From Clostridiales bacterium (GTDB lineage Bacteria > Bacillota > Clostridia > Christensenellales > Pumilibacteraceae): a DNA stretch of 64,000 bases. Positions 57,101-64,000 of the stretch are shown one piece after another. The notes beneath the pieces were generated by a model. The model saw only the letters and a program-made list of their open reading frames with translations, ran no database searches and had not been told where the DNA came from. The DNA lies in the NCBI GenBank assembly GCA_022508445.1, contig JAFLVG010000001.1:124001-188000 (forward strand), read 5' to 3'. The translations under genes were made by a program, and so were the position numbers. How positions within the stretch are numbered: the first letter of the stretch is position 1; the number at the start of each line of letters is the position of its first letter.

Positions 57101-58549
57101 GTGAGAAAAAATCAATCGACATCAAAACACCGCACTTCCGCTATGGACCTTACCGTCGGCAAACCGCTCAAAAAGATTTTGATCTTTCTTGTGCCCATGC
57201 TTATCGGCAATCTGGTTCAGCAGATGTATTCGATGGTGGATACGATGATAGTCGGGCAAACTCTCGGCTCCGCCGCGCTTGCAGGCGTCGGATCTACGGG
57301 CGCGATATCCTTTCTCATACTCGGTGCGGTGTCGGGGCTTACTCACGGCTTTTCGGTAATTGTGAGCCAACGGCGCGGCGCTAACGACGTCGAGGGCATG
57401 CGCAGATCGTTCGCGACGGGAATCGTGCTGACCGTGGCTATCGTGTCGGTACTGACCGTGGTCGCGGTGTCGGTAACAAAACCGCTCTTGACGGCAATGA
57501 ACACGCAAGCCGAATTTATGCCCTATGCGTACAGATACATAGTGACGATATTCGGCGGCATGCTGCTGTCTGCGCTGTACAACCAATTTTCGTCAACATT
57601 GCGAGCAATCGGCGACTCGCTCGTGCCGCTGTACTTCTTGATTTTCGCAAGCTTACTCAACGCAGGAATGGACAGTCTTTTTATAATAGTATTCAAAATG
57701 GGCGTAGGCGGCGCGGCGGCGGCGACTCTGCTTTCAAACGGGGTTTCGGCGGCGGCGACATTTTTATACATGTGGATAAGATATCCCGAATTGCGGTTTG
57801 GGCTCAAACATTTCAAGCCCGACTTAAAGCAGTACGGACTGCATTTGAAGCTCGGCATACCGATGGCGTTACAGCTTTCCGTCATTTCCATCGGAATGAT
57901 ATTCGGGCAGACCGCGCTGAACAAGCTCGATCCGACCGCGATAAAAGCTTATGTCGCCGCGAGCAGAATAGACGGGCTTGCCACGGCGTCTATCAACAGC
58001 GCTGGCGCGGCGACCGCAACCTATGTCGGGCAGAACTACGGCGCAAAACGGTACGACAGAATCAAGTCGGGCGTAAAACAGCTTACATTGTTCATGGTCG
58101 GCGCGTCGGTGATTCTCGCCGCTATCGTGATAGGCATGCACCGACCGCTCGTCATGCTGTTCATAAGCAAAAAAGAACGCACGGACGAACTTTACGGTTA
58201 CGCCCTGCGTTTTCTTCTGTTCAACTCGGGATTTTACATACTGCTGTCAACGCTGTGCATTACAAGGAGCGGCTTGCAAGGCATGGGGCGCGGAACAGTC
58301 GCACTCATCTCCGCCGCGGCGGAAGTTTGCATGCGCGTCGGTGTCGCTGTCACTTCAATGATCCTGCATAGCTATACCGTCGTATGCATGGGAAATTGCA
58401 TGTCGTGGTTAGGTGCGAACTTGATTTTGGTCCCGTCCTTCCTTATCGTACTCGGAAAATACATTTCGATTTTCGGCAGAAAACCGAATATAAAATATGT
58501 GAAGCTTCAAAACCCGTCCGCAATCCCGTTTACGTCAAGTAAAAAATAA
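57101..58549 (+). CDS. MATE-family multidrug/metabolite exporter
   Basis: 482 residues from a GTG start, twelve predicted membrane segments in two similar halves, typical of MATE (DinF/NorM) antiporters: LVPMLIGNLVQQMYSMVDTMIVGQ near the start, the N-terminal half GxxxxxAISFLILGAVSGLTHG, and ALNKLDPTAIKAYVAASRID in the second half. These export cationic drugs or metabolites in exchange for Na+ or H+. It has no ribosome site, and its -10 box ends 6 bases before the GTG, so a leaderless mRNA with a GTG start is predicted. It converges on dnaX. Confidence 0.92.
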   Translation: MRKNQSTSKHRTSAMDLTVGKPLKKILIFLVPMLIGNLVQQMYSMVDTMIVGQTLGSAALAGVGSTGAISFLILGAVSGLTHGFSVIVSQRRGANDVEGMRRSFATGIVLTVAIVSVLTVVAVSVTKPLLTAMNTQAEFMPYAYRYIVTIFGGMLLSALYNQFSSTLRAIGDSLVPLYFLIFASLLNAGMDSLFIIVFKMGVGGAAAATLLSNGVSAAATFLYMWIRYPELRFGLKHFKPDLKQYGLHLKLGIPMALQLSVISIGMIFGQTALNKLDPTAIKAYVAASRIDGLATASINSAGAATATYVGQNYGAKRYDRIKSGVKQLTLFMVGASVILAAIVIGMHRPLVMLFISKKERTDELYGYALRFLLFNSGFYILLSTLCITRSGLQGMGRGTVALISAAAEVCMRVGVAVTSMILHSYTVVCMGNCMSWLGANLILVPSFLIVLGKYISIFGRKPNIKYVKLQNPSAIPFTSSKK

Positions 58550-58576
58550 CATCGGCACTGCAATCCGCCACTTAAA

Positions 58577-58611
58577 AATCGAGACCGCTCGGAATGCGAA
58601 CAGTCTCGATT
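58577..58611. terminator. Terminator between MATE exporter and dnaX
   Basis: AATCGAGAC (58577-58585) with GTCTCGATT (58603-58611), A-rich on the left and T-rich on the right; usable by both convergent genes. Confidence 0.75.
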
Positions 58612-58624
58612 GCTTTATCGATTT

Positions 58625-60433
58625 TTATTCCCTGAAAGTGCAGTCGCGCCCGAAAAGCTCTACCGCGTGCGCGAAGTCGTCCTCGAAAAGATCGTCCGCG
58701 GTGCGCTCTATCCTCGCGTGTTTTTTAATGCCGAGGCTGTTAAGCACACCGTTAAGCACATCGAGAACAACGCCTTCGCTCATTGAAAGAAAGCTGTCGT
58801 CGGGCGTTACAAACCCTATCGCGTCCTCGCGTTCTTTGACGGCAACGCCGCGCGACAGCAGTCTTCTCGCACGATCAGCCGCAGGAGTTGCGGCACGCCG
58901 AAGCGCAATCGCTATCTTGCCGAGAAGCTCGCGCCCCTCCTCTTTCGACGCGCCGATGTGTTTAAACTCACCCTCGTCGGCAGTCGTTACGTTTATTTGG
59001 GAAATATCGGGCTTGGACGCAATCGGCTCTTGCTTTTTTGCCGTATCGCCGTACTTCGTGTATCCGACTCTTTCCGTAACGGGCGGAATGTACTCGGGCT
59101 CGGGGTAATACTCCGGCTCGGGCGGAGGCGCGAAATCGTCAATCCGCGAAACAGTCGCCTCGCTTTTCACGGGCGCGGCCGTTTTTACGAATCCATCATC
59201 GGTTTTGGCGACGGGCGCGCTAATCGAAGACCGAGTGGGAGCGCTTTCGCCGCATGAAATTACTTTATTTTTTTTTTGCTCCGAAGGAAGCCCCACGGAG
59301 TTATTTTCGAGCGCGGCTATTCGCCGTAACAAATCGTCCTCACGCAAGCTGTCGCACACGAGCTTGACTAGCGACGTTTCCAAAAACACTCGCGGATTGA
59401 CCGAATATTTAAGTCCGTTTTCGGCTACGCCGAGCTCTTCGAGTATTCGCGCTATGTCCTGCATGGAGTACTTATCCGCGGCGGCAATAATCCTTTCGAG
59501 CGCGGCGCGGTCGGCATTTATCATTCCGCCGTTTATTGCCTTTTCCTTCCCGACGGATTTAGCCACGATCACGTTACGCGTATAGTCGATGAGCTGACGG
59601 CAAACGGCGGCAACCGACTTGCCGCGCTTTGCGAATCCGTCGATTGACGACAATACACCCGCGAGATCGCGCTCGGCGGTGCGTTCGAACAGCTCCGCTA
59701 TCGACGCAGTCTCGCCTGCGCCCGTAAGTGCAAGAACTAACTCGGGTGTAACGACCTCCGCGGCGGACGCAAGGGTGTCGGCTACGGACAGCGCGTCGCG
59801 CACGCTCCCCTCGCCGAGCCGAGCAATTTCTTCCGCCGCTTCGGGCGTGTATTTGATGCCTTCGAGATCGTAGATATGCGCAATGTGCTTTGCGAGTATG
59901 TCGGTGGGAACTAGCCTGAAATCAAACCTTATGCACCGCGAAAGAATTGTCTGCGGCAGCTTTTGCGGCTCGGTGGTCGCAAGAATGAAAATAACATGCT
60001 CAGGCGGCTCCTCGATGGTTTTGAGAAGCGCGTTGAACGCACCGCCCGTAAGCATGTGCACCTCGTCGATGATGTACACTTTGTACTTGCAAGACACCGG
60101 CAAATACTTGACCTTTTCTCGAATATCGCGAGCGTCGTCTACGCCGTTGTTGCTCGCCGCGTCCATCTCGATGATATCCACGTTGTCGGCGGCAAGACTT
60201 TTGCACACCTCGCACTCGCCGCACGGGCTTCCGTTTACGGGGTGCAGACAGTTGACCGCACGCGCAAAAATACGCGCACACGAGGTCTTTCCTACGCCGC
60301 GGCTTCCGGTAAACAGATACGCATGGGAAATGCGCCCGAGTTTAATCTGGTTTGTAAGAGTCGTGACAATCGGGTCTTGCCCGATAACGTCATCAAATCT
60401 TTGAGACCGATACTTTCTGTACAGAGTAGCCAT
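58625..60433 (-). CDS. dnaX: DNA polymerase III subunit gamma/tau
   Basis: 602 residues from the ATG at 60433 (MATLYRKYRSQRFDDVIGQ). Clamp-loader ATPase: Walker A GSRGVGKTS, zinc site in CLHPVNGSPCGECEVCKS, Walker B IIDEVHML, and SRC in ILSRCIRFDF. Residues about 370-510 are a variable linker and the end binds the polymerase. The frame stays open upstream for 29 codons but without similarity or ribosome site. TTGACA-17-TATACT ends 6 bases before the ATG: leaderless. Unlike in most Bacillota it is not next to ybaB and recR. Confidence 0.96.
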   Translation of the reverse strand: MATLYRKYRSQRFDDVIGQDPIVTTLTNQIKLGRISHAYLFTGSRGVGKTSCARIFARAVNCLHPVNGSPCGECEVCKSLAADNVDIIEMDAASNNGVDDARDIREKVKYLPVSCKYKVYIIDEVHMLTGGAFNALLKTIEEPPEHVIFILATTEPQKLPQTILSRCIRFDFRLVPTDILAKHIAHIYDLEGIKYTPEAAEEIARLGEGSVRDALSVADTLASAAEVVTPELVLALTGAGETASIAELFERTAERDLAGVLSSIDGFAKRGKSVAAVCRQLIDYTRNVIVAKSVGKEKAINGGMINADRAALERIIAAADKYSMQDIARILEELGVAENGLKYSVNPRVFLETSLVKLVCDSLREDDLLRRIAALENNSVGLPSEQKKNKVISCGESAPTRSSISAPVAKTDDGFVKTAAPVKSEATVSRIDDFAPPPEPEYYPEPEYIPPVTERVGYTKYGDTAKKQEPIASKPDISQINVTTADEGEFKHIGASKEEGRELLGKIAIALRRAATPAADRARRLLSRGVAVKEREDAIGFVTPDDSFLSMSEGVVLDVLNGVLNSLGIKKHARIERTADDLFEDDFAHAVELFGRDCTFRE

Positions 60434-60439
60434 ACGCAC

Positions 60440-60468
60440 AGTATAATACGCAATATCTTTTTTGTCAA
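60440..60468 (-). promoter_or_regulatory. dnaX promoter (predicted leaderless)
   Basis: TTGACA (60468-60463), 17-base spacer, TATACT (60445-60440), ATG 6 bases beyond. Confidence 0.85.
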
Positions 60469-60493
60469 GACAAATCGGATAAGCCGCCCTTTG

Positions 60494-60539
60494 CTCATAA
60501 AACAAAAGCACCGCAATCACGGTGCTTTTGTTTTATGAG
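60494..60539. terminator. Strong bidirectional terminator
   Basis: A perfect 20-bp stem (60494-60513 with 60520-60539) with loop CAATCA. It separates the surface-protein unit from dnaX. Confidence 0.9.
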
Positions 60540-60547
60540 GATTTTGC

Positions 60548-60775
60548 TTACACCTTTGTTCTGTATTCTCTTCTCAGAATGTTGAGTTTTTCGCGCTTGA
60601 CCTCGATTTCCGCAGAGTACGTTCTGAAAAATCTCGCTTCATCCGCTCCAATCTCGGTTTTGGAAATTATAGATTCAATAATCGCAGACATAGATCTGAT
60701 GCGCTTTATTTCAAGCTCCTTGATCTCCTCTTCCATTATACGAATCTCTTTCGCCAACTCCTTTTTCATTGACAT
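60548..60775 (-). CDS. Small coiled-coil protein of unknown function
   Basis: 75 residues, almost entirely charged heptads (KELAKEIRIMEEEIKELEIK and EIEVKREKLNILRREY), predicted to form an antiparallel helical hairpin around SKTEIGADEARFF. AAGGAG stands 9 bases before the ATG, supporting a real gene. It follows the large surface-protein gene by 43 bases and ends just before the terminator, so the two form one unit. I do not recognise a family. Confidence 0.7.
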   Translation of the reverse strand: MSMKKELAKEIRIMEEEIKELEIKRIRSMSAIIESIISKTEIGADEARFFRTYSAEIEVKREKLNILRREYRTKV

Positions 60776-60818
60776 GATTTCATTCTCCTTTTTTGTTTTT
60801 TATTTATCAAATGGTTGA

Positions 60819-62780
60819 TTATTTTTCGGTCTTGGGTTCTTCTGTTGCCGCCGCTTCTGCATTAGCTTCTGCGTTTGCTTCCGGTTGCTCGGATTTCACG
60901 TCGGCGCTTTCCCTCAGTTTTGCGGCACGCGCCTGCATAGCCTCTGCACGCAAACGTATCTTTTCTGCACGCGCGGCTTGTGCTTGCGCCTTGGCTTCCA
61001 TAGCCGCCGCACGTTCATTGGCAGGCTTTTCTCGCTCCGCCTTGGCCGCCGCTTTGCGAGCCGCCGCGCGTTCTTTGGCTTCCGCCGCCGCAACAGACTT
61101 TTTAGCCTCCTCTTCACGCTTTGCGGCACGTACAGCGGCGATAGTCGCATCAACGCTAGCGCTTGCGCGAATGTCAACCGCCATCTTTTCGCTGAAAATA
61201 CGGAATACGCCGGCCTTAAACAGTACCAGTATGACGAGCGCCGCCACTAACAAAGCGCCTATGCCTATAAGAAACGCAGCCCACCAAGGGAATCCGGGCT
61301 TTTCGAAAATCCGGAATACTACTGTGTACGCCTGTATGTCGGTATAGTTGCCGTCAAGATCCGCCTCCACAGTAGCGATAAGCGTATAGCTCCCTGCTTC
61401 GGCATCTTTCAGGTTGTCGATATTCTTCTCGGAATCATAGTAAACTTTGCCGTCAGAACCCTTAATGACGATATTAGCTTTGCCATATACAGGCTCCGCC
61501 ACAATATAATCTTCGGCTTTGGTAAACTTGCCTTCCGTCCATGATTTGACCGACGGCGTAACCGCCCAACTGTTTGTAGCGGTGAAGACCGTGAAAGGAA
61601 TTCTTTGAGGCGAGAGCGGGAAATAGTTATTGTTTCCTTCGACCTGTCCGACGAGGTAGTAATGTCCGGCATTAAGGTCTTTTAGGATATCGGCAATATT
61701 TTCGGGAACACGGCCTTCGGAATCAATCGTGAAATGTTCAAGCCCGTCATAAATATTCTGACCTTTTGCGTCGGTCGCGACGGCAAACCACAAATGCGAG
61801 GGGTCGTCGAGCAAGGTAGGCTCGGCGATAATGCGGTTTACCTCTCTATTGAACGAATCGTATGTCCATTGCATAATCGCAGGAACTTGATTCCAGCTAT
61901 TATCCGCCTTGACAATCCGGTAAGCGTCGTCAATGGTGAATTTGCCGTAAAGGCTGTTCAAGCCGCTGATTGTAAGCACCGCCCAACCGACTTTTACGCT
62001 TGTGGAAGAAAGCTCATAGTCTATGCCCCTCACAAGCAGCTTGTTATTGAGCTTTATGACAGGATCTACGACGTTATCGGCTTTGCCCGTGTACATAACG
62101 GTCATGTTAGTAGTAGACGAAACGGTTATACCGACATTTGCGCCGCTACCGTCCGAGATATTGTAATTTTCGACTCTGAATCTGAACGAGTAAACGAACT
62201 CGTCATATTCGGAATCACAGTCGTCGCCAGCCGAGCTGTCCCACCAGTGCGTGTGACTGCTGTCTGCCTCTGTGCGCGGAACGGTTAATGCGATTAAGTA
62301 GTTTCCCGCAATGAGATTGTCGTTGAAATTGTACAAGTAGTTTTCGTCGTTATACGGATCGCTATCGTCGACGGTAAGTTTGCCGTCGGCAATCTTCACT
62401 CCGTAGAAGCTCTTGACAGCTTCCTTTGTATCGTCTTGATAAACGAGCGCGAACTGACCGATAGGTTCGGTGTTTGTTTCGTCGTCATTGTAGTACGAAT
62501 AGAAAACCGTGTTGCCGTGTTCGGCGCGAAACGCATAGCTCTTGACTTCGAAGCCGTAAGTCCAACCCTCGTCGCTTTCCGAAATTTCCTCGCCATCGTC
62601 GGTGCGCAAGTTGTTGCCGCCGACGTCGGTTGTCTCATCTTCTTCGAGAGCGATTACGTCGTCGCCTTCCGCTGCCGCCGGGGCAGGACGCAAAAGCAGT
62701 GAGGCAATACCCACTGCGCAAGCCAAAACCACAATCAATAAGAACGTCAGCAACGATCTTTTCCGTATTCTCTTTTCCAT
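60819..62780 (-). CDS. Membrane-anchored surface protein with Ala-rich cytoplasmic tail
   Basis: 653 residues from the ATG at 62780 (GGGAGG upstream). An N-terminal hydrophobic signal or anchor (about 8-30) leads into an acidic ectodomain of several beta-rich Ig-like modules (similar blocks SWNQVPAIMQWTYDSFNREVN and SWAVTPSVKSWTEGKFTKAED at about 315 and 430 show a repeat). A membrane helix follows (about 520-545, WWAAFLIGIGALLVAALVILVL), then a cytoplasmic Ala/Lys/Glu-rich coiled coil of about 95 residues. Topology resembles the pullulanase anchor. Function unknown; co-transcribed with the small coiled-coil protein, a possible partner of the tail (inference). Confidence 0.75.
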   Translation of the reverse strand: MEKRIRKRSLLTFLLIVVLACAVGIASLLLRPAPAAAEGDDVIALEEDETTDVGGNNLRTDDGEEISESDEGWTYGFEVKSYAFRAEHGNTVFYSYYNDDETNTEPIGQFALVYQDDTKEAVKSFYGVKIADGKLTVDDSDPYNDENYLYNFNDNLIAGNYLIALTVPRTEADSSHTHWWDSSAGDDCDSEYDEFVYSFRFRVENYNISDGSGANVGITVSSTTNMTVMYTGKADNVVDPVIKLNNKLLVRGIDYELSSTSVKVGWAVLTISGLNSLYGKFTIDDAYRIVKADNSWNQVPAIMQWTYDSFNREVNRIIAEPTLLDDPSHLWFAVATDAKGQNIYDGLEHFTIDSEGRVPENIADILKDLNAGHYYLVGQVEGNNNYFPLSPQRIPFTVFTATNSWAVTPSVKSWTEGKFTKAEDYIVAEPVYGKANIVIKGSDGKVYYDSEKNIDNLKDAEAGSYTLIATVEADLDGNYTDIQAYTVVFRIFEKPGFPWWAAFLIGIGALLVAALVILVLFKAGVFRIFSEKMAVDIRASASVDATIAAVRAAKREEEAKKSVAAAEAKERAAARKAAAKAEREKPANERAAAMEAKAQAQAARAEKIRLRAEAMQARAAKLRESADVKSEQPEANAEANAEAAATEEPKTEK

Positions 62781-62864
62781 ACAAGCCTCCCTACCGTCAA
62801 TCGCTTGAAAATAGTGCATAAATTCACGCCGATAGCCGTTCATGGCTAAACTTATCCATGTATA

Positions 62865-62894
62865 ATTCTAACACTTTATATCGTAGTTTGTCAA
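62865..62894 (-). promoter_or_regulatory. Promoter of the surface-protein unit
   Basis: TTGACA (62894-62889), 18-base spacer, TAGAAT (62870-62865); leader about 80 bases. Upstream, 62974-63001 is a hairpin (AATAATATGC with its complement) that may end the metal-permease transcript. Confidence 0.75.
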
Positions 62895-63040
62895 TATATT
62901 TGCAAATAAAAAATAAACATACGAAAGCAGCGTTACTTTTAAATAACGTTTTTATATCGTTCGATATGTACTGAATAATATGCTACACGCCGCATATTAT
63001 TGCAATCCCGAACGAAGTGAAGAATCCGAATTTTTATTTT

Positions 63041-64000
63041 TTACACCGTACTCACGCCGAATATCCATTTCGGAATAGCATTGACCGCCATACCGAGAAC
63101 AACGGAAACAACGTACATAAGCAATATTATCAGCACGGTGTTTTTAAGCGGCTTGTTCTGCTTTACGAGCACGGCATAACCGAGCCCTGCACCCACGCAC
63201 AGCCCTGCGACAGCACCACCGATCGACAGTCCGCCCACGACGTACAGCTCTGTAATAACGACAGACGACGCGCAATTGGGGATAAGCCCCACCGCGGCGG
63301 CAAGCACGGGCTGCAAATATCCGGTCGAGCCTATGAACTTTGCAATGCGCTCCGTACCTACATAGTAGACTGTTATACCGAAAAATAAATTGACTACGAA
63401 AATAAAGAAAATGACCGTCGCCGTGTGCAAAAGCGGATGCTTTAAGTACAGCGACCATACGCGCATCGCCTTTTGCTTTTTTGTCGCATTGTCGTCAAGC
63501 GGCGGTAAATCGGCGTTGAGCGCGTGGCTGTGACAGCCGTGGACGTGCATTTCGACTTCCCCGACGTCATGCTCATGTTCATGATGCTCGTGACCATGCT
63601 CATGCGGCTCGTGAGTTTCGAAGTTGACCGCCTGTTCTTTATCCTCCGCCGACGTCGCCGCACATTCGCTTCCGACTTTCGCGGCATTTCTTCGTGCATA
63701 CAGCTTGCCCGCGCCGAACACAGCATACCCGACTATCAGCGCGAAGCAAATCTTGATGACCAGAATCGGCCACAGCCTTACTATGCCGGCATAGCTCGAA
63801 AGCATTATGGGCAGAGCCTCGTCGGACGTTGCGATATACACGGCAAGCAATGTTCCGAGCGCTATTTTACGCTTACCGTACAGCTCGGTCGCAACCACCG
63901 AAAATCCGCATTGCGGAACAACGCCCACCGCCGTACCGATGAGCGGCGCAACACCGCCTTTGAGTATGCCGCCCGCTTTAAGGCCTTTGGAACGGTATTC
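63041..64000 (-). CDS. ArsP_2-type metal permease with His-rich loop (5' end outside window)
   Basis: The frame is open to the right edge, so at least 319 residues are seen and the N-terminus is missing. It belongs to the putative 10-membrane-segment heavy-metal permease family (ArsP_2, also annotated as putative manganese transporter). Two inverted-like halves each carry a G-x-x-P-x-C motif (GVVPQCGFSVVATELYG and GLIPNCASSVVITELYV), probably the metal-handling cysteines. The cytoplasmic loop between them (about 100 residues) holds a run rich in His and Glu (EPHEHGHEHHEHEHD, then HVHGCHSH), a likely metal-binding site. Direction of transport and metal are not certain. Confidence 0.8.
   Translation of the reverse strand, partial: EYRSKGLKAGGILKGGVAPLIGTAVGVVPQCGFSVVATELYGKRKIALGTLLAVYIATSDEALPIMLSSYAGIVRLWPILVIKICFALIVGYAVFGAGKLYARRNAAKVGSECAATSAEDKEQAVNFETHEPHEHGHEHHEHEHDVGEVEMHVHGCHSHALNADLPPLDDNATKKQKAMRVWSLYLKHPLLHTATVIFFIFVVNLFFGITVYYVGTERIAKFIGSTGYLQPVLAAAVGLIPNCASSVVITELYVVGGLSIGGAVAGLCVGAGLGYAVLVKQNKPLKNTVLIILLMYVVSVVLGMAVNAIPKWIFGVSTV

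Overview
The window reads as chromosome of a Gram-positive, low-to-mid GC member of the Bacillota, most likely class Clostridia. This is an inference from gene content: an ecfA1-ecfA2-ecfT-truA cluster, PrsA-like foldase, many lipoproteins with C-terminal-of-signal LxxC boxes, EcfT/SecA/TsaD/RF2 of firmicute type, no outer-membrane genes, and sigma-A promoters of the TTGACA-17-TATAAT type. Gene-dense housekeeping DNA dominates. I see no phage, transposase, integrase or CRISPR array. Most genes are on the minus strand.

Layout. 0.1-5.4 kb: SIMPL-domain protein, then an operon (read right to left) ecfA1-ecfA2-ecfT-truA-RNA methyltransferase. 5.4-7.0 kb: TetR regulator divergent from degV. 7.2-10.3 kb: a 1012-residue Cys-rich/leucine-rich-repeat lipoprotein. 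10.4-11.8 kb: a fluoride riboswitch with overlapping terminator in front of a cation/proton antiporter. 11.8-13.5 kb: csaA, an unknown small protein, repeat debris, and tRNA-Thr(CGT) next to a broken tRNA copy. 13.6-16.3 kb: prsA-like foldase, ybaB, recR. 16.6-26.7 kb: a starch/maltodextrin locus (cell-surface pullulanase, amylase lipoprotein, MalEFG-type ABC importer without its ATPase, and a putative starch-binding lipoprotein). 27-31.5 kb: a 1253-residue membrane-anchored protein plus a divergent nucleoside hydrolase. 31.7-36 kb: copper ATPase with an embedded CopZ, a degenerate amidase with a peptidoglycan-binding domain, a TetR regulator. 36-42.1 kb: membrane protein, tsaD, prfB, secA, and a tiny 10-cysteine protein. 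42.2-48 kb: orphan response regulator, CtpE-like P-type ATPase, and an ABC permease/binding-protein pair led by a TM1266-type regulator with a strongly structured 5' leader. 48-53.2 kb: histone-H1-tailed membrane protein; an operon of DUF1624 acyltransferase, AMP-dependent ligase and PhnP-like hydrolase. 53.3-60.5 kb: a structured intergenic element, mnmG, glpK, a MATE exporter, dnaX. 60.5-64 kb: small coiled-coil protein, a large surface protein, and a partial ArsP_2-type metal permease running off the right edge.

The most interesting signals are regulatory. (1) Several genes (ecfA1, ctpE-like ATPase, dnaX, MATE exporter, mnmG, copA and possibly the DUF1624 gene) have consensus promoters whose -10 box ends only 6-9 bases before the start codon and no Shine-Dalgarno site, so their mRNAs are predicted to be leaderless. 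(2) The leader before the TM1266/ABC operon folds into two mutually exclusive helices, one of which hides the Shine-Dalgarno site; I cannot match it to a known riboswitch class. (3) A full Shine-Dalgarno site and ATG sit inside copA exactly at the start of its C-terminal CopZ-like domain. (4) A clear fluoride riboswitch controls an antiporter rather than crcB.
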